A stretch of DNA of 39,859 nucleotides from a virus. The stretch covers positions 1-39,859 of IMG/VR virus record IMGVR_UViG_3300030101_003298. One strand, 5' to 3'. The position numbers were made by a program, and so were the translations under genes. The notes beneath the pieces were generated by a model. The model saw only the letters and a program-made list of their open reading frames with translations. It did not search any database and had not been told where the DNA came from. Within the stretch, counting starts at the first letter, position 1. Each line of letters starts with the position of its first letter. Positions 22,124 to 29,033 of the stretch are shown here, in pieces.

Positions 22124-23878
22124 TTACTCATCGAGCACTATATCGTTATCCATGTTCAACATTGCTCGCCACGAGAAGTCGGGTTTGCCGTAATCGGTTA
22201 CGGCACGTTCGCTTTCCGGGTTCACTTCACCAAGAAGCATGACGCATCCACCGAAGGCGATCACACGGTCACCGTGGGCGTCACGGGCCCCTGAGCTGAC
22301 GTCGATCTCCAGCCTGGCCGGCCCGATGCCCCCGTCCTTGTAGATCACGGTGGATTCCATCTCATCCAGGATCTCAGCGTCGGCACAAATCACAGTGTCA
22401 TCGGCTATCGCACGGGCCAGGTCACCGAACAAAACCCGCTTTGTGACCCTTGTAGACGTCCATCCGACACGTTTTGAACGGGTCTCGACACGTTGTCCCA
22501 GCCGCCGGTGGTGGAATACGTTGTACCAACGCAGCCTCTCGAAGTCGTGCTGCATGGATGCACCAGGTCCGTTGACTTCCCAACCGATCAGCATGTCCGA
22601 CCGACCACGGGCCCAGCTTCGAGCAGCCCCGACCACCTCTCGAGCCAGGTCATACGGCGGGATCGCAGGGTCCACGAACGTCGCTACCACCTCACGTTGG
22701 TTGACATCCATCAACACGCAGCAGGCGTTTGCCGCCCCAGTTCCGTACGCCGGGTCCATGAACGCACACAGCACCGAGTGCTCGTCTGGCTCCTGAAAGA
22801 TCCGCCAACGTCCGGTTGGGTTATCCACAAGGTCTCCACGAACAGCCTCGCATCGGCGAGGTTTGCGGGTGTACTGACGCTGGCGTTCCAGGTCCACCAC
22901 GGGGAAGAAGCTTCGACCACGGCTGGACGGCAGGGCAAAGACGTTCTCACGAAGGTCATGGACGTCCCGTCGCTTCATCTGACGCTCAAGCCAAGGTGAC
23001 CACCAGTACCCGCGTCCGGGGTCCCCAGTGATCGAACCATCGACATCAACCCGAGCTTCACCCCCCGCCGACTTGTCGGGATCATCTACATAGGTCAATA
23101 GCAGGTCCTGAGGGTCGTGTGTGGCCTTTGCGGTCTCCCAGAGGGTCCCAGTGAAGTATGAGCCTACAAGGTGCGTAGAGACGGCCCAGCGGCTCGCAGC
23201 GGTATCTGCCGCAGAACGCCATCCTTCCTCGAATCTGTCCTGGGACGCGGCTTCGTCAAACAGGACCACCGTCTTTCGAGCACCCCGACCGATGTGGGAC
23301 GTCGTGGCTTCACCAGTGATCGCGTTCCCGTCAGGATGTTCAAGGATGCAGTGGCGTCTTCGCTTCCCACCCGGCAGCAGATCCGCCAAAGGACACGGCA
23401 ACCAGGACGGTGGGAGGTACTTGATGACGTGTTCGACCTTGGCAAACAGCGTATCGGGGTCACCAGTCCGGTCCACCAAGGCTTCAGTCCGAGAACACAG
23501 CAGTACATCCCAGCCTTTGAACAGCCAACCCCAGACTGACAGGGCTGTGCTTAGCACCGACACCCCGGTCTCCCGACTCTTAGCCACCGCCATGTCCCGA
23601 CCGCTCTCGACGCACCCGGACATCATCCGGATCATCTTGATCTGGGCCGGCCACGGGATGAACGGGACCAGCTTGTGCTCGGCAGGCCGTTCCTCACCAG
23701 TCTCATCGTCCACGATCTTGACCCGCCGAGACCAAACACCCAGCGTCACAAACGCCACGGGGTCCCCGGCGGCCAGTTCCGCCCACGCCGCCACGTCAGC
23801 AGGCCCCCACCCGAACTCTTCGGGCTCTTTTGCGCCAGCCAAGACCAGCCGGATGTTCTGGATATCAGTCTGATTCAC
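22124..23878 (-). CDS. terL: Terminase large subunit (584 aa)
   Basis: The DNA-packaging motor. Start set at GTG 23878 (VNQTDIQNIRLVLAGAK), which overlaps the small-subunit stop by 14 bases; the open frame upstream is a shadow. ATPase: Walker A-type AKSRETGVSV at 99-108 and Walker B TVVLFDEAA with D208-E209. RNase H-like nuclease: D375 in FMDPAYG, E434 in GWEVNGPG and D532/D536 in DAHGDRV. All catalytic positions are present and the length is normal. It cuts concatemers and pumps DNA through the portal encoded downstream. Confidence 0.93.
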   Translation of the reverse strand: MNQTDIQNIRLVLAGAKEPEEFGWGPADVAAWAELAAGDPVAFVTLGVWSRRVKIVDDETGEERPAEHKLVPFIPWPAQIKMIRMMSGCVESGRDMAVAKSRETGVSVLSTALSVWGWLFKGWDVLLCSRTEALVDRTGDPDTLFAKVEHVIKYLPPSWLPCPLADLLPGGKRRRHCILEHPDGNAITGEATTSHIGRGARKTVVLFDEAASQDRFEEGWRSAADTAASRWAVSTHLVGSYFTGTLWETAKATHDPQDLLLTYVDDPDKSAGGEARVDVDGSITGDPGRGYWWSPWLERQMKRRDVHDLRENVFALPSSRGRSFFPVVDLERQRQYTRKPRRCEAVRGDLVDNPTGRWRIFQEPDEHSVLCAFMDPAYGTGAANACCVLMDVNQREVVATFVDPAIPPYDLAREVVGAARSWARGRSDMLIGWEVNGPGASMQHDFERLRWYNVFHHRRLGQRVETRSKRVGWTSTRVTKRVLFGDLARAIADDTVICADAEILDEMESTVIYKDGGIGPARLEIDVSSGARDAHGDRVIAFGGCVMLLGEVNPESERAVTDYGKPDFSWRAMLNMDNDIVLDE

Positions 23879-24521
23879 TCGGAAGTTCTTTCTGGTCGAA
23901 GTCCAACTTACCAGCCCACGCCTGGGCCGCAGCCCTAACAGCATCCGAACCTGCACCAATACCCATAATCGGACCCCCGTTGGGACCCGACAGCTCAACC
24001 CGCTCAATCCGAGGCAACCGGGCTCGCAGCCAAACCTCAGCCGCACGGATCTTGTTCCGCTCGTCCTCGGCAGACAAAGCCAAGCCCCGAAGCATGTCCA
24101 TCATCGCCTGATCGCCCTGACCCTCGGCTTCAGCCTCCTCCTCACGGAAGCCCTCCTGCCGGATTCGCCAGCTTCGCATGGTGTCGTAGTTCAGATCAAT
24201 CATTCGACAAGCTTCGGCGGCAGACCAGCCCTGCCTGCGGGCCTCCAGGTACGGGATCCGCTTGGTCTCCCATTGCCTTAGCTGTTTTGTTGGTGTGCTG
24301 TCCGAGTCCCCTCTCTTGCGGGAACCCTGTGCATGGCTTGCCTGCGGCTGACCTGCAAGCCTACCCCCCCCATCGCTGGCGGCTGGCTGGCCAGAGCCCT
24401 GCTCGCTGGCTGGCGGGGGGGCTGGCTCAGCCTGCTCCTCGTGCGCGTGTTGGCTGTGGTGCTGGTGGTGGCTGGCTGCGGGCTGCGGGTGGGGCTGGTG
24501 GTCTATCCGTGCTCGAGGCAT
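23865..24521 (-). CDS. terS: Terminase small subunit with His-rich N-terminal extension (218 aa)
   Basis: Start set at ATG 24521 because GAGGAG lies eight bases upstream; the frame is open to 24878, but that part covers the divergent promoter and the opposite early gene. Residues 1-75 are low-complexity with nine His among Gln, Pro and Ala (HHQHHSQHAH). A helix-turn-helix follows at about 92-120 (RRQGWSAAEACRMIDLNYDT and MRSWRIRQ), the DNA-recognition part, then an acidic coiled-coil oligomerisation segment. The C-terminus likely contacts the large subunit. It is the first gene of the late operon. Confidence 0.8.
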   Translation of the reverse strand: MPRARIDHQPHPQPAASHHQHHSQHAHEEQAEPAPPPASEQGSGQPAASDGGGRLAGQPQASHAQGSRKRGDSDSTPTKQLRQWETKRIPYLEARRQGWSAAEACRMIDLNYDTMRSWRIRQEGFREEEAEAEGQGDQAMMDMLRGLALSAEDERNKIRAAEVWLRARLPRIERVELSGPNGGPIMGIGAGSDAVRAAAQAWAGKLDFDQKELPSESD

Positions 24522-24651
24522 TGGCTCTGCTCCTCTACTGGCTCTACTGGTGTTGGGCCCGGCAACGGGGATAGGTGGGCCTGAGTGGGGTTGTACGCCG
24601 GATGGGCTCGACCCGTACAGAACCCGAACGAAAAAATATTTCACATTTGTC

Positions 24652-24680
24652 TTGATTGGCGATGTGTTGCGGCATATCTT
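24652..24680 (+). promoter_or_regulatory. Early promoter P1, sigma70-like
   Basis: TTGATT at 24652-24657, a 17-base spacer and TATCTT at 24675-24680. The spacer shares CGATnTGTTGC with promoter P2, so the two appear to be related copies. It would drive the first early gene at 24721. Confidence 0.6.
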
Positions 24681-24690
24681 CTTGTCTTGC

Positions 24691-24704
24691 GGGCGATGAT
24701 GCCC
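24691..24704 (+). promoter_or_regulatory. Leader inverted repeat GGGC-N6-GCCC, copy 1
   Basis: GGGCGATGATGCCC lies just after the expected transcription start of P1, two bases before the GGAGAA ribosome site of the 206-aa gene. Copies 2 and 3 lie at the same place before the next two genes. It could be an RNA hairpin at the ribosome site or an operator. Confidence 0.6.
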
Positions 24705-24720
24705 TTGGAGAATTGCGACC

Positions 24721-25341
24721 ATGAAACTTTTCAACGTACAACTGACTTCTGACAACATCGACTGGGCCCAGTTTGATCTGGGCGCACGCTTGGCGGACTC
24801 ATGCAACTGCTGCCCTTGGCGAGGCCGAATGACCTTCATCAAGGAATCCGAACTCGAGCGAATCCGCCAAAGCCCCAAGCAACTCTACGGTCGAGAGACC
24901 GCCGAGATCGTGAAGCGTTGGGCTCACACACCCGAGGATGGTTACGACGTGCTCGAGCATGATGGCGAGCGGTACATCCAGATCACTTCGGTTGGGGCTC
25001 AAGCCCTGCTCGAGATCAGCCCTGAGCCCTCCCACGCCCACCCGGACGAGGAGTTCTACCCTGAGCGGACCCTGAGCGTGTACTGGTTCTGCTGCGATCC
25101 TGAGACTAATGCTGATGACTGGGCGGGCGAGCCCTACGGCGGGTTCGACTCGCACTGGATCAACAAGTACGCCAAGCCTGTACGGGTCAATCGCTTCACG
25201 ATCCTGAAGGCCATGAACGATCTGTTCGCCTCGCACACCAAGTCGGACCCCGTGTACCGGATCTGCACTGAGCGTTGCGACGGCGATGACTGGGACTGCG
25301 TGTTCCAAGTGCTCGAGCACGGGACTGTCATCTACGGCTGA
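24721..25341 (+). CDS. Unrecognised early protein (206 aa)
   Basis: First gene of the early operon, with GGAG ten bases before the ATG. The product is soluble and acidic. It has clustered Cys (DSCNCCPWRG near 28; YWFCCDPE near 123; CTERCDGDDWDC near 181) that could bind zinc, though the spacing matches no ribbon I know. Long charged helices include IKESELERIRQSPKQLYG. The gene uses CTCGAG for Leu-Glu repeatedly. It ends at a UUCG-capped hairpin. First-expressed phage genes often redirect host functions, but nothing in the sequence shows which. Confidence 0.8.
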   Translation: MKLFNVQLTSDNIDWAQFDLGARLADSCNCCPWRGRMTFIKESELERIRQSPKQLYGRETAEIVKRWAHTPEDGYDVLEHDGERYIQITSVGAQALLEISPEPSHAHPDEEFYPERTLSVYWFCCDPETNADDWAGEPYGGFDSHWINKYAKPVRVNRFTILKAMNDLFASHTKSDPVYRICTERCDGDDWDCVFQVLEHGTVIYG

Positions 25342-25357
25342 TCACGACCCCCCACCT

Positions 25358-25377
25358 GTCCCCTCTTCGGAGGGGGC
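25358..25377 (+). terminator. UUCG-tetraloop hairpin, copy 1
   Basis: After the stop of the 206-aa gene, GTCCCCTC-TTCG-GAGGGGGC forms an eight-pair stem (one U.G) closed by C(UUCG)G, the most stable RNA tetraloop. No U-run follows, so it is more likely a processing/stability element or a leaky terminator than a classical one. The 20 bases before it are identical to those before copy 2. Confidence 0.6.
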
Positions 25378-25382
25378 GGACT

Positions 25383-25396
25383 GGGCGGCCCTGCCC
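25383..25396 (+). promoter_or_regulatory. Leader inverted repeat GGGC-N6-GCCC, copy 2
   Basis: GGGCGGCCCTGCCC precedes AAGGAGAACTACC-ATG of the 148-aa gene. There is no promoter between this copy and the previous gene, which argues for action on the message rather than on promoter DNA. Confidence 0.55.
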
Positions 25397-25410
25397 CAAG
25401 GAGAACTACC

Positions 25411-25857
25411 ATGACCAACCCTGAATTGATTTCATTCTACGACGCACACAGCCGGCTGAAAGTCCGTGCCAAGCGTGATGGCGAACTGCTCGTCGAGATC
25501 CAGTACCGTAAGAAATCCACCTTCAACGGCGGCACTCGGTACTTGGTACAAGTCGGATTCCACGACATCAAGCCGACCCTGAGTCAAGTCGGCCATGAGG
25601 CCGGGTTTGATCACCGGGGCGTCCGAATCAAGACCGACCGTGCTGGCGTTGAGAAGGTGCTCGAGGAGTGCCTTCGCAAAGGCCACATCAGCCAGACCAC
25701 GATGACCCTGATGCTCGCTGCCATCGACGATCAGATGCTTAGATCCTCGGGCAGTACCGGGCTGGATGCTGGTGCTGGCTGGGTGAAGATGATCGACGGC
25801 GAGCCCAAGTGGGGATACATGGACATGGATGCGGGCCTCTCGTTCATCGACGACTGA
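25411..25857 (+). CDS. Unrecognised early protein (148 aa)
   Basis: Strong ribosome site (AAGGAGAACTACC-ATG). The product has a basic first half (HSRLKVRAKRDGELLVEIQY, RKKSTFNGGTRYLVQVGF), helices in the middle (GVEKVLEECLRKGHI) and a Gly/Asp-rich end (WGYMDMDAGLSFIDD). No family is recognised. It is bounded on both sides by the same leader and hairpin elements as its neighbours, which suggests the gene-plus-control unit was duplicated or assembled from like parts, although the proteins do not look alike. Confidence 0.8.
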   Translation: MTNPELISFYDAHSRLKVRAKRDGELLVEIQYRKKSTFNGGTRYLVQVGFHDIKPTLSQVGHEAGFDHRGVRIKTDRAGVEKVLEECLRKGHISQTTMTLMLAAIDDQMLRSSGSTGLDAGAGWVKMIDGEPKWGYMDMDAGLSFIDD

Positions 25858-25873
25858 TCACGACCCCCCACCT

Positions 25874-25893
25874 GCTCCCTCTTCGGAGGGGGC
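25874..25893 (+). terminator. UUCG-tetraloop hairpin, copy 2
   Basis: GCTCCCTC-TTCG-GAGGGGGC again gives eight pairs with one U.G. Compared with copy 1 the bases TC are swapped to CT opposite GG, so pairing is kept in both. No U-run follows. Confidence 0.6.
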
Positions 25894-25929
25894 GGGATGA
25901 GGAGCCCTGATTATTTCCAAGTATTATGC

Positions 25930-25957
25930 TTGACAACGATCTGTTGCACCTTACAAT
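25930..25957 (+). promoter_or_regulatory. Early promoter P2, near-consensus sigma70
   Basis: TTGACA (exact consensus) at 25930-25935, a 16-base spacer and TACAAT at 25952-25957. It is the best promoter I can see in the window. It is preceded by an A/T-rich stretch (TTATTTCCAAGTATTATG) that could serve as an UP-like element, and drives the 78-aa gene and the packed genes behind it. Confidence 0.75.
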
Positions 25958-25962
25958 GATTC

Positions 25963-25976
25963 GGGCGATTGTGCCC
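25963..25976 (+). promoter_or_regulatory. Leader inverted repeat GGGC-N6-GCCC, copy 3
   Basis: GGGCGATTGTGCCC begins about six bases after the P2 -10 box and is followed by ACGGAGAACTGACC-ATG. It is closest in sequence and setting to copy 1. Confidence 0.6.
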
Positions 25977-25990
25977 ACGGAGAACTGACC

Positions 25991-26227
25991 ATGACCATTG
26001 AAGAAACATCACCATGGGCGCAAGACGCCGAGACCCTCGAGTCGATCCTCGATCAACTTGGATTTCCGGTGAAGCATCTTGACGGCACGATTGACAGCGC
26101 ATTTCACAGCGACGCGCAGGACCGAGTGATCTATCTGATCGACGTGCTCGATGGACACATCGACACCCTGATGACCAACGACGGCGTCAAGCAAGCCATT
26201 GCCAACGCAATGAGAAAGGGGAACTGA
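25991..26227 (+). CDS. Small acidic early protein (78 aa)
   Basis: First gene behind the strongest promoter. The product MTIEETSPWAQDAETLESIL... is acidic and helical (VIYLIDVLDGHIDTLMTNDG), with no known motif. Being the leader gene of the second early transcript suggests high, early expression. It ends two bases before the next start. Confidence 0.78.
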   Translation: MTIEETSPWAQDAETLESILDQLGFPVKHLDGTIDSAFHSDAQDRVIYLIDVLDGHIDTLMTNDGVKQAIANAMRKGN

Positions 26228-26229
26228 CC

Positions 26230-26526
26230 ATGCCACGAATCAAAGTTACACGAACCTACGTTGCCCACGTCATCGAGACCACCCACGTCTTCATGGACGT
26301 GCCTGAGGGGCGAGACCCCGAGGACTTCATCCTCGACATCGAGGCTGACAGTCTTGCTGGTGAACTGCTCGAGCAGGCTGAAGAGGATGCCTGCATCCAG
26401 TACGACAACGATGACCCAGAGGATGGGCCAGTGGCCCGCGAGAAGACGGTGTTCGTCGGCACGGATCAATGCGACCGCGTCTTCGACTGGGATTTCAACA
26501 CCTGCGAATGCGAGGTGGTCGAATGA
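26230..26526 (+). CDS. Highly acidic early protein (98 aa)
   Basis: Preceded by AGGGGA. About 27 of 98 residues are Asp/Glu against about seven Lys/Arg. The layout is a beta start (RIKVTRTYVAHVIETTHVFM), VPEGRDPEDF, an acidic helix (DSLAGELLEQAEEDA) and a strand end (DWDFNTCECEVVE). The next gene shows the same order (KTWEVTVPD, acidic helix, strand), so the two may be distant paralogues. Function unknown; such charge is seen in DNA-mimic inhibitors, but no specific similarity is claimed. Confidence 0.8.
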   Translation: MPRIKVTRTYVAHVIETTHVFMDVPEGRDPEDFILDIEADSLAGELLEQAEEDACIQYDNDDPEDGPVAREKTVFVGTDQCDRVFDWDFNTCECEVVE

Positions 26527-26876
26527 GCAAGCCAACCAAGACATTCATCGTGACCTCATCCCAGATGGTGGAGGTGGTCAAGACGTGGGAGGTCACTGTG
26601 CCTGACCTTGCCGAGGATTCTCAGGCTCTCGCCTACGACATTGCCGAGGAGTGCGACGAACTGGGGTGGGAGGAGGCTTCCCAATGGCGAAACGAAAATC
26701 CCCAAGGGGGCAAGCCAACCAAGTTTGACATCAACCACATCCCGGTGGAAGACATCGAGACCGAGTGGTCTATCGAGGAGATCGACACTCCTGACCAGTG
26801 GGGCAACGAACCCGGCTCACCGATGTACGGAGTCCCACCAGAGGGCGACCCATTCTGGAAGGAGAACGACCAATGA
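26523..26876 (+). CDS. Acidic early protein, possible paralogue of the preceding one (117 aa)
   Basis: Start set at ATG 26523, overlapping the previous stop (ATGA). Strand-helix pattern KTFIVTSSQMVEVVKTWEVT, VPDLAEDS, ALAYDIAEECDELGWEEAS parallels the 98-aa protein. The second half is polar with IPVEDIETEWSIEEID and a Pro-rich end (PPEGDPFWKENDQ). Unrecognised. Confidence 0.78.
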   Translation: MSKPTKTFIVTSSQMVEVVKTWEVTVPDLAEDSQALAYDIAEECDELGWEEASQWRNENPQGGKPTKFDINHIPVEDIETEWSIEEIDTPDQWGNEPGSPMYGVPPEGDPFWKENDQ

Positions 26877-27091
26877 CCAAGTTCACAGTATTCACCCGCA
26901 CATGGTGGCGAGAGAACCCAGACTGGCCAGATGGACTGGAGCCCTGTATGGGGCCGAAGAGGACTATCGGTCGCTGCCAGACCATCGAGCAGGCACGGGA
27001 GATGTGCCGCCAGTACAACGAAACCACGGGCCAGACCAAAGCCAACCGGCGACTGTCCCGCAAAGCAGAGTTTACGGAGGACGCACAATGA
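26873..27091 (+). CDS. Small early protein (72 aa)
   Basis: ATG 26873 overlaps the previous stop (ATGA). The product is mildly basic with a Trp-rich start (FTRTWWRENPDWPDG) and a helix (TIEQAREMCRQYNETTGQ). No family is recognised. Coding is supported by the four-base overlaps on both sides. Confidence 0.72.
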   Translation: MTKFTVFTRTWWRENPDWPDGLEPCMGPKRTIGRCQTIEQAREMCRQYNETTGQTKANRRLSRKAEFTEDAQ

Positions 27092-27513
27092 ACTCATTCA
27101 ACATCACATCTGAGATCACATGCCAGTACGAATACTCGCCGGTGGATGCAGCCACCACCGTGCAGTTCCTCTACAACGGCGACCCGCCCATGTCCATGGG
27201 CTTCACAGTCTGGCTTGAGGACGATGGCTCAGTGCTTTGGACAACCGAGAAGAATCCGGGGCAAAATCAGATCGGCCAAGAGACCGGCAACGGTGATGCC
27301 ATGACTGTGGCCCGTGCTCTCGACTCCATGCTCGAGTACATGCTCGAGGTCACCGGCACATTCTGCGGAGCACCGTGGGGATTGCAGGCCGATGTCGTGA
27401 CCATGATGGAGATTGCCGCCAAGGTGATCTACGACCAGCACGACGGACGGGTCGGCCAACTCGTGGACTGCGTACTAACCAACGGATCAAATACAGAAGG
27501 GGAATTTTTATGA
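27088..27513 (+). CDS. Unrecognised early protein (141 aa)
   Basis: ATG 27088 overlaps the previous stop (ATGA), with GGAGG ten bases before. The first half is strand-rich and acidic (YEYSPVDAATTVQFLYNGD; GFTVWLEDDGSVLW). The second half is helical and rich in Met (ALDSMLEYMLEVTG; VVTMMEIAAKVIYD). No motif is recognised. Confidence 0.78.
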   Translation: MNSFNITSEITCQYEYSPVDAATTVQFLYNGDPPMSMGFTVWLEDDGSVLWTTEKNPGQNQIGQETGNGDAMTVARALDSMLEYMLEVTGTFCGAPWGLQADVVTMMEIAAKVIYDQHDGRVGQLVDCVLTNGSNTEGEFL

Positions 27514-27725
27514 AACCAGTAAGCACCAAAGCAAAAGTTCTGTTCTTGCAGGACGAAGCGAGGTATCATCAACGCCAAGCGGCGTTGTGGGAGCGACGAA
27601 CCAACGTGGTCGAAGGCGAGCCTCTCGAGGCCGAGTACCGATCCCGGTTCCTGCAACACCAGGCCAAGGCCAAGGCAATGCAGCGGCAGATGGAGAATCT
27701 GCTTGGAGGTCACGATGACGGGTGA
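27510..27725 (+). CDS. Small coiled-coil early protein (71 aa)
   Basis: ATG 27510 overlaps the previous stop (ATGA). The product is almost entirely helical and Gln/Arg/Ala-rich (DEARYHQRQAALWERRTN; FLQHQAKAKAMQRQMENLL), a likely coiled coil. No function can be read. It precedes a 15-codon frame. Confidence 0.72.
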   Translation: MKPVSTKAKVLFLQDEARYHQRQAALWERRTNVVEGEPLEAEYRSRFLQHQAKAKAMQRQMENLLGGHDDG

Positions 27726-27762
27726 CCAGAAGATTTCGACCGATAAGGAGGGTCCACTATGA
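27715..27762 (+). CDS. Possible 15-codon coupling peptide
   Basis: An ATG at 27715 has GGAGGT four bases upstream and reads MTGDQKISTDKEGPL before a TGA that overlaps the start of the 124-aa gene (ATGA). It may be a short leader that couples translation across the gap. Coding cannot be proven at this length. Confidence 0.35.
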   Translation: MTGDQKISTDKEGPL

Positions 27763-28133
27763 ATTCAAATCAAAGTTTGCTTATTACCAAGATCGCTGAC
27801 AAGATCAGCGAGATCACCGGGGGGGACGGGGTCGTCCACTCCATCCGCATGCGATGCCCAAAGAAGCCAGCCATGCACGACGGCGTGGAGACCATTGTCC
27901 AAGAGGGCGCGGTCGCGTACTACAGCGTCAACAGGGGCGGGTTCTGCGTCCACTTCGTCGGGGCGTACTTGCCCGTGGACGAGGAGAAGTCGGCGTCGGC
28001 AAAGGCCAAGTTCTTCTGCGGCCAGTACGGGCTGTCTGTGTCCGAGGCGGAGGATCTAGTCATGGATCGGTACTACAAGAGTGAGGGCTCGGAGTGGCCT
28101 GCTCGCGAGAACCTCGTGGCGGAGGACTGCTGA
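27759..28133 (+). CDS. Unrecognised early protein (124 aa)
   Basis: AAGGAGG lies seven bases before the ATG, a very strong site. The protein has an N-terminal helix (LLITKIADKISEITGG), a central beta part (GAVAYYSVNRGGFCVHFVGA) and a C-terminal acidic helical part (LSVSEAEDLVMDRYYKSEG). No family is recognised. Confidence 0.78.
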   Translation: MNSNQSLLITKIADKISEITGGDGVVHSIRMRCPKKPAMHDGVETIVQEGAVAYYSVNRGGFCVHFVGAYLPVDEEKSASAKAKFFCGQYGLSVSEAEDLVMDRYYKSEGSEWPARENLVAEDC

Positions 28134-28135
28134 CC

Positions 28136-28717
28136 ATGGAGTTCTCACCCCAATACGCCATCTCCGAACTTGCCCCCCTGTTTCAGGGGGTCGAGGCCAA
28201 AGACAACAAGGGTCTGCCTCATTGCAGACTTATCGACCCAAGCAAGAGCCCCGGATTTGGGGTCAACTTGCTGCACGACATTGCCATCTACGAAGACGGA
28301 CTAAACCGGCCTATGTCAGTCATGTTGCCGGCACGTAGCAATCACGAAGCCGAGTGCATCTTCGCATTGATGAACGGGTTCTACCCTGAAGAGTACGACT
28401 CGCCAGAAGGTCGGCACTGCGTGAAGCCCGAGCCGCAGCACCACGGCAACCGACACGACATGCGTCCGGGCTGTTGGAAGTACCCCGACATGACGCAACT
28501 GCGTGTTGCTGATCGGGACGACATCATCTTCATGCTGAACAATCTGTACGCACGCCTGTGCAATAACATCCAGCGTTCGCTTGAAGCAATTGAAGAACAC
28601 ACGCCAGAGGATCAAGAGTCATTGGCTGATGACATGGTCATGGCATACAACGCACGCCTGATGACATACCGTCTGGCATACATCGAAAGGGATTACCGCC
28701 GTGAAAAGTTCGACTAA
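28136..28717 (+). CDS. Unrecognised early protein (193 aa)
   Basis: Start set at ATG 28136 with GGAGGAC upstream; the open frame before it overlaps the previous gene. The protein is His-rich in the middle (EPQHHGNRHDMRPGCWKYPD) and helical at the end (NLYARLCNNIQRSLEAIEEH). HHGNRHD resembles a metal site, but no known family fits. It overlaps the next gene by 17 bases. Confidence 0.78.
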   Translation: MEFSPQYAISELAPLFQGVEAKDNKGLPHCRLIDPSKSPGFGVNLLHDIAIYEDGLNRPMSVMLPARSNHEAECIFALMNGFYPEEYDSPEGRHCVKPEPQHHGNRHDMRPGCWKYPDMTQLRVADRDDIIFMLNNLYARLCNNIQRSLEAIEEHTPEDQESLADDMVMAYNARLMTYRLAYIERDYRREKFD

Positions 28718-28964
28718 GAAACCCTACCTTGGCTTGACTTGCAGCCAGACCATGATGGATCAACTCGACGAGTGGGCATCAACGGAATCAGCTCAGGTGT
28801 CCACGACGCTGGGCAACGTGGAGATCAACTTCTCCAGAGCCGAGATTGCACGCAGCATTCTGATGAAGGCCATCAACACCGAGATGAACAGCCGAACAGA
28901 CCTCGGCATGAAGTTGGCAAAGATCGCAACAAAAGGTCTTGACCAGCCACCCGAAGACGGGTAA
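28701..28964 (+). CDS. Ribbon-helix-helix-like small protein, possible regulator (87 aa)
   Basis: Starts with GTG (MKSSTKKPYLGLTCSQTMMD). A basic strand-like start, then two helices, QTMMDQLDEWAST and FSRAEIARSILMKAI, the latter matching the 'SRsEiaR.il..ai' second helix of CopG/Arc proteins. The loop between helices is longer than usual. If it binds DNA it is the only regulator-like protein seen in the window, and the GGGC-N6-GCCC repeats are candidate targets. Both points are inference. Confidence 0.6.
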   Translation: MKSSTKKPYLGLTCSQTMMDQLDEWASTESAQVSTTLGNVEINFSRAEIARSILMKAINTEMNSRTDLGMKLAKIATKGLDQPPEDG

Positions 28965-28976
28965 TCTCTTTGACCT

Positions 28977-28996
28977 AACTGGCTTGGTCGCCAGTT
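28977..28996 (+). other. Hairpin after the RHH-like gene
   Basis: AACTGGC-TTGGTC-GCCAGTT forms a perfect seven-pair stem with a six-base loop, 13 bases after the stop codon, followed by CTCCCCCCCGG rather than a U-run. Confidence 0.55.
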
Positions 28997-29033
28997 CTCC
29001 CCCCGGAGGAGGAACTTCGCTGCTTCCTTCGGG

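Larger units (their letters stand above)
24522..24720. promoter_or_regulatory. Divergent early/late control region
   Basis: This 199-base gap separates the first late gene (minus) from the first early gene (plus). It contains an A/T-rich core at 24630-24650 (AAAAAATATTTCAC) amid GC-rich DNA, the plus-strand promoter at 24652-24680 and a leader inverted repeat at 24691-24704. I cannot make out a convincing sigma70 promoter for the late direction. Confidence 0.6.

Noticed and set aside
23121-23873. 250-aa plus-strand frame opposite the terminase
   Set aside because: Antisense shadow of an unambiguous terminase gene, with biased Ser/Arg/Pro composition.
24522-24878. N-terminal extension of the small terminase
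   Set aside because: It would run through the divergent promoter and into the opposite early gene, and its translation lacks protein-like composition; strong site exists at 24521.
25358-25893. UUCG hairpins as classical intrinsic terminators
   Set aside because: Neither is followed by a U-run; both are followed by GC-rich sequence and further genes on the same strand.
26608-27513. 301-aa plus-strand frame joining several early genes
   Set aside because: Its first half is a frame shadow (Ser/Arg/Thr-rich) of two real small genes; only the part from 27088 is coding.
28701-28964. Lysogeny repressor
   Set aside because: Only a partial ribbon-helix-helix resemblance, no integrase or attachment site in the circle.
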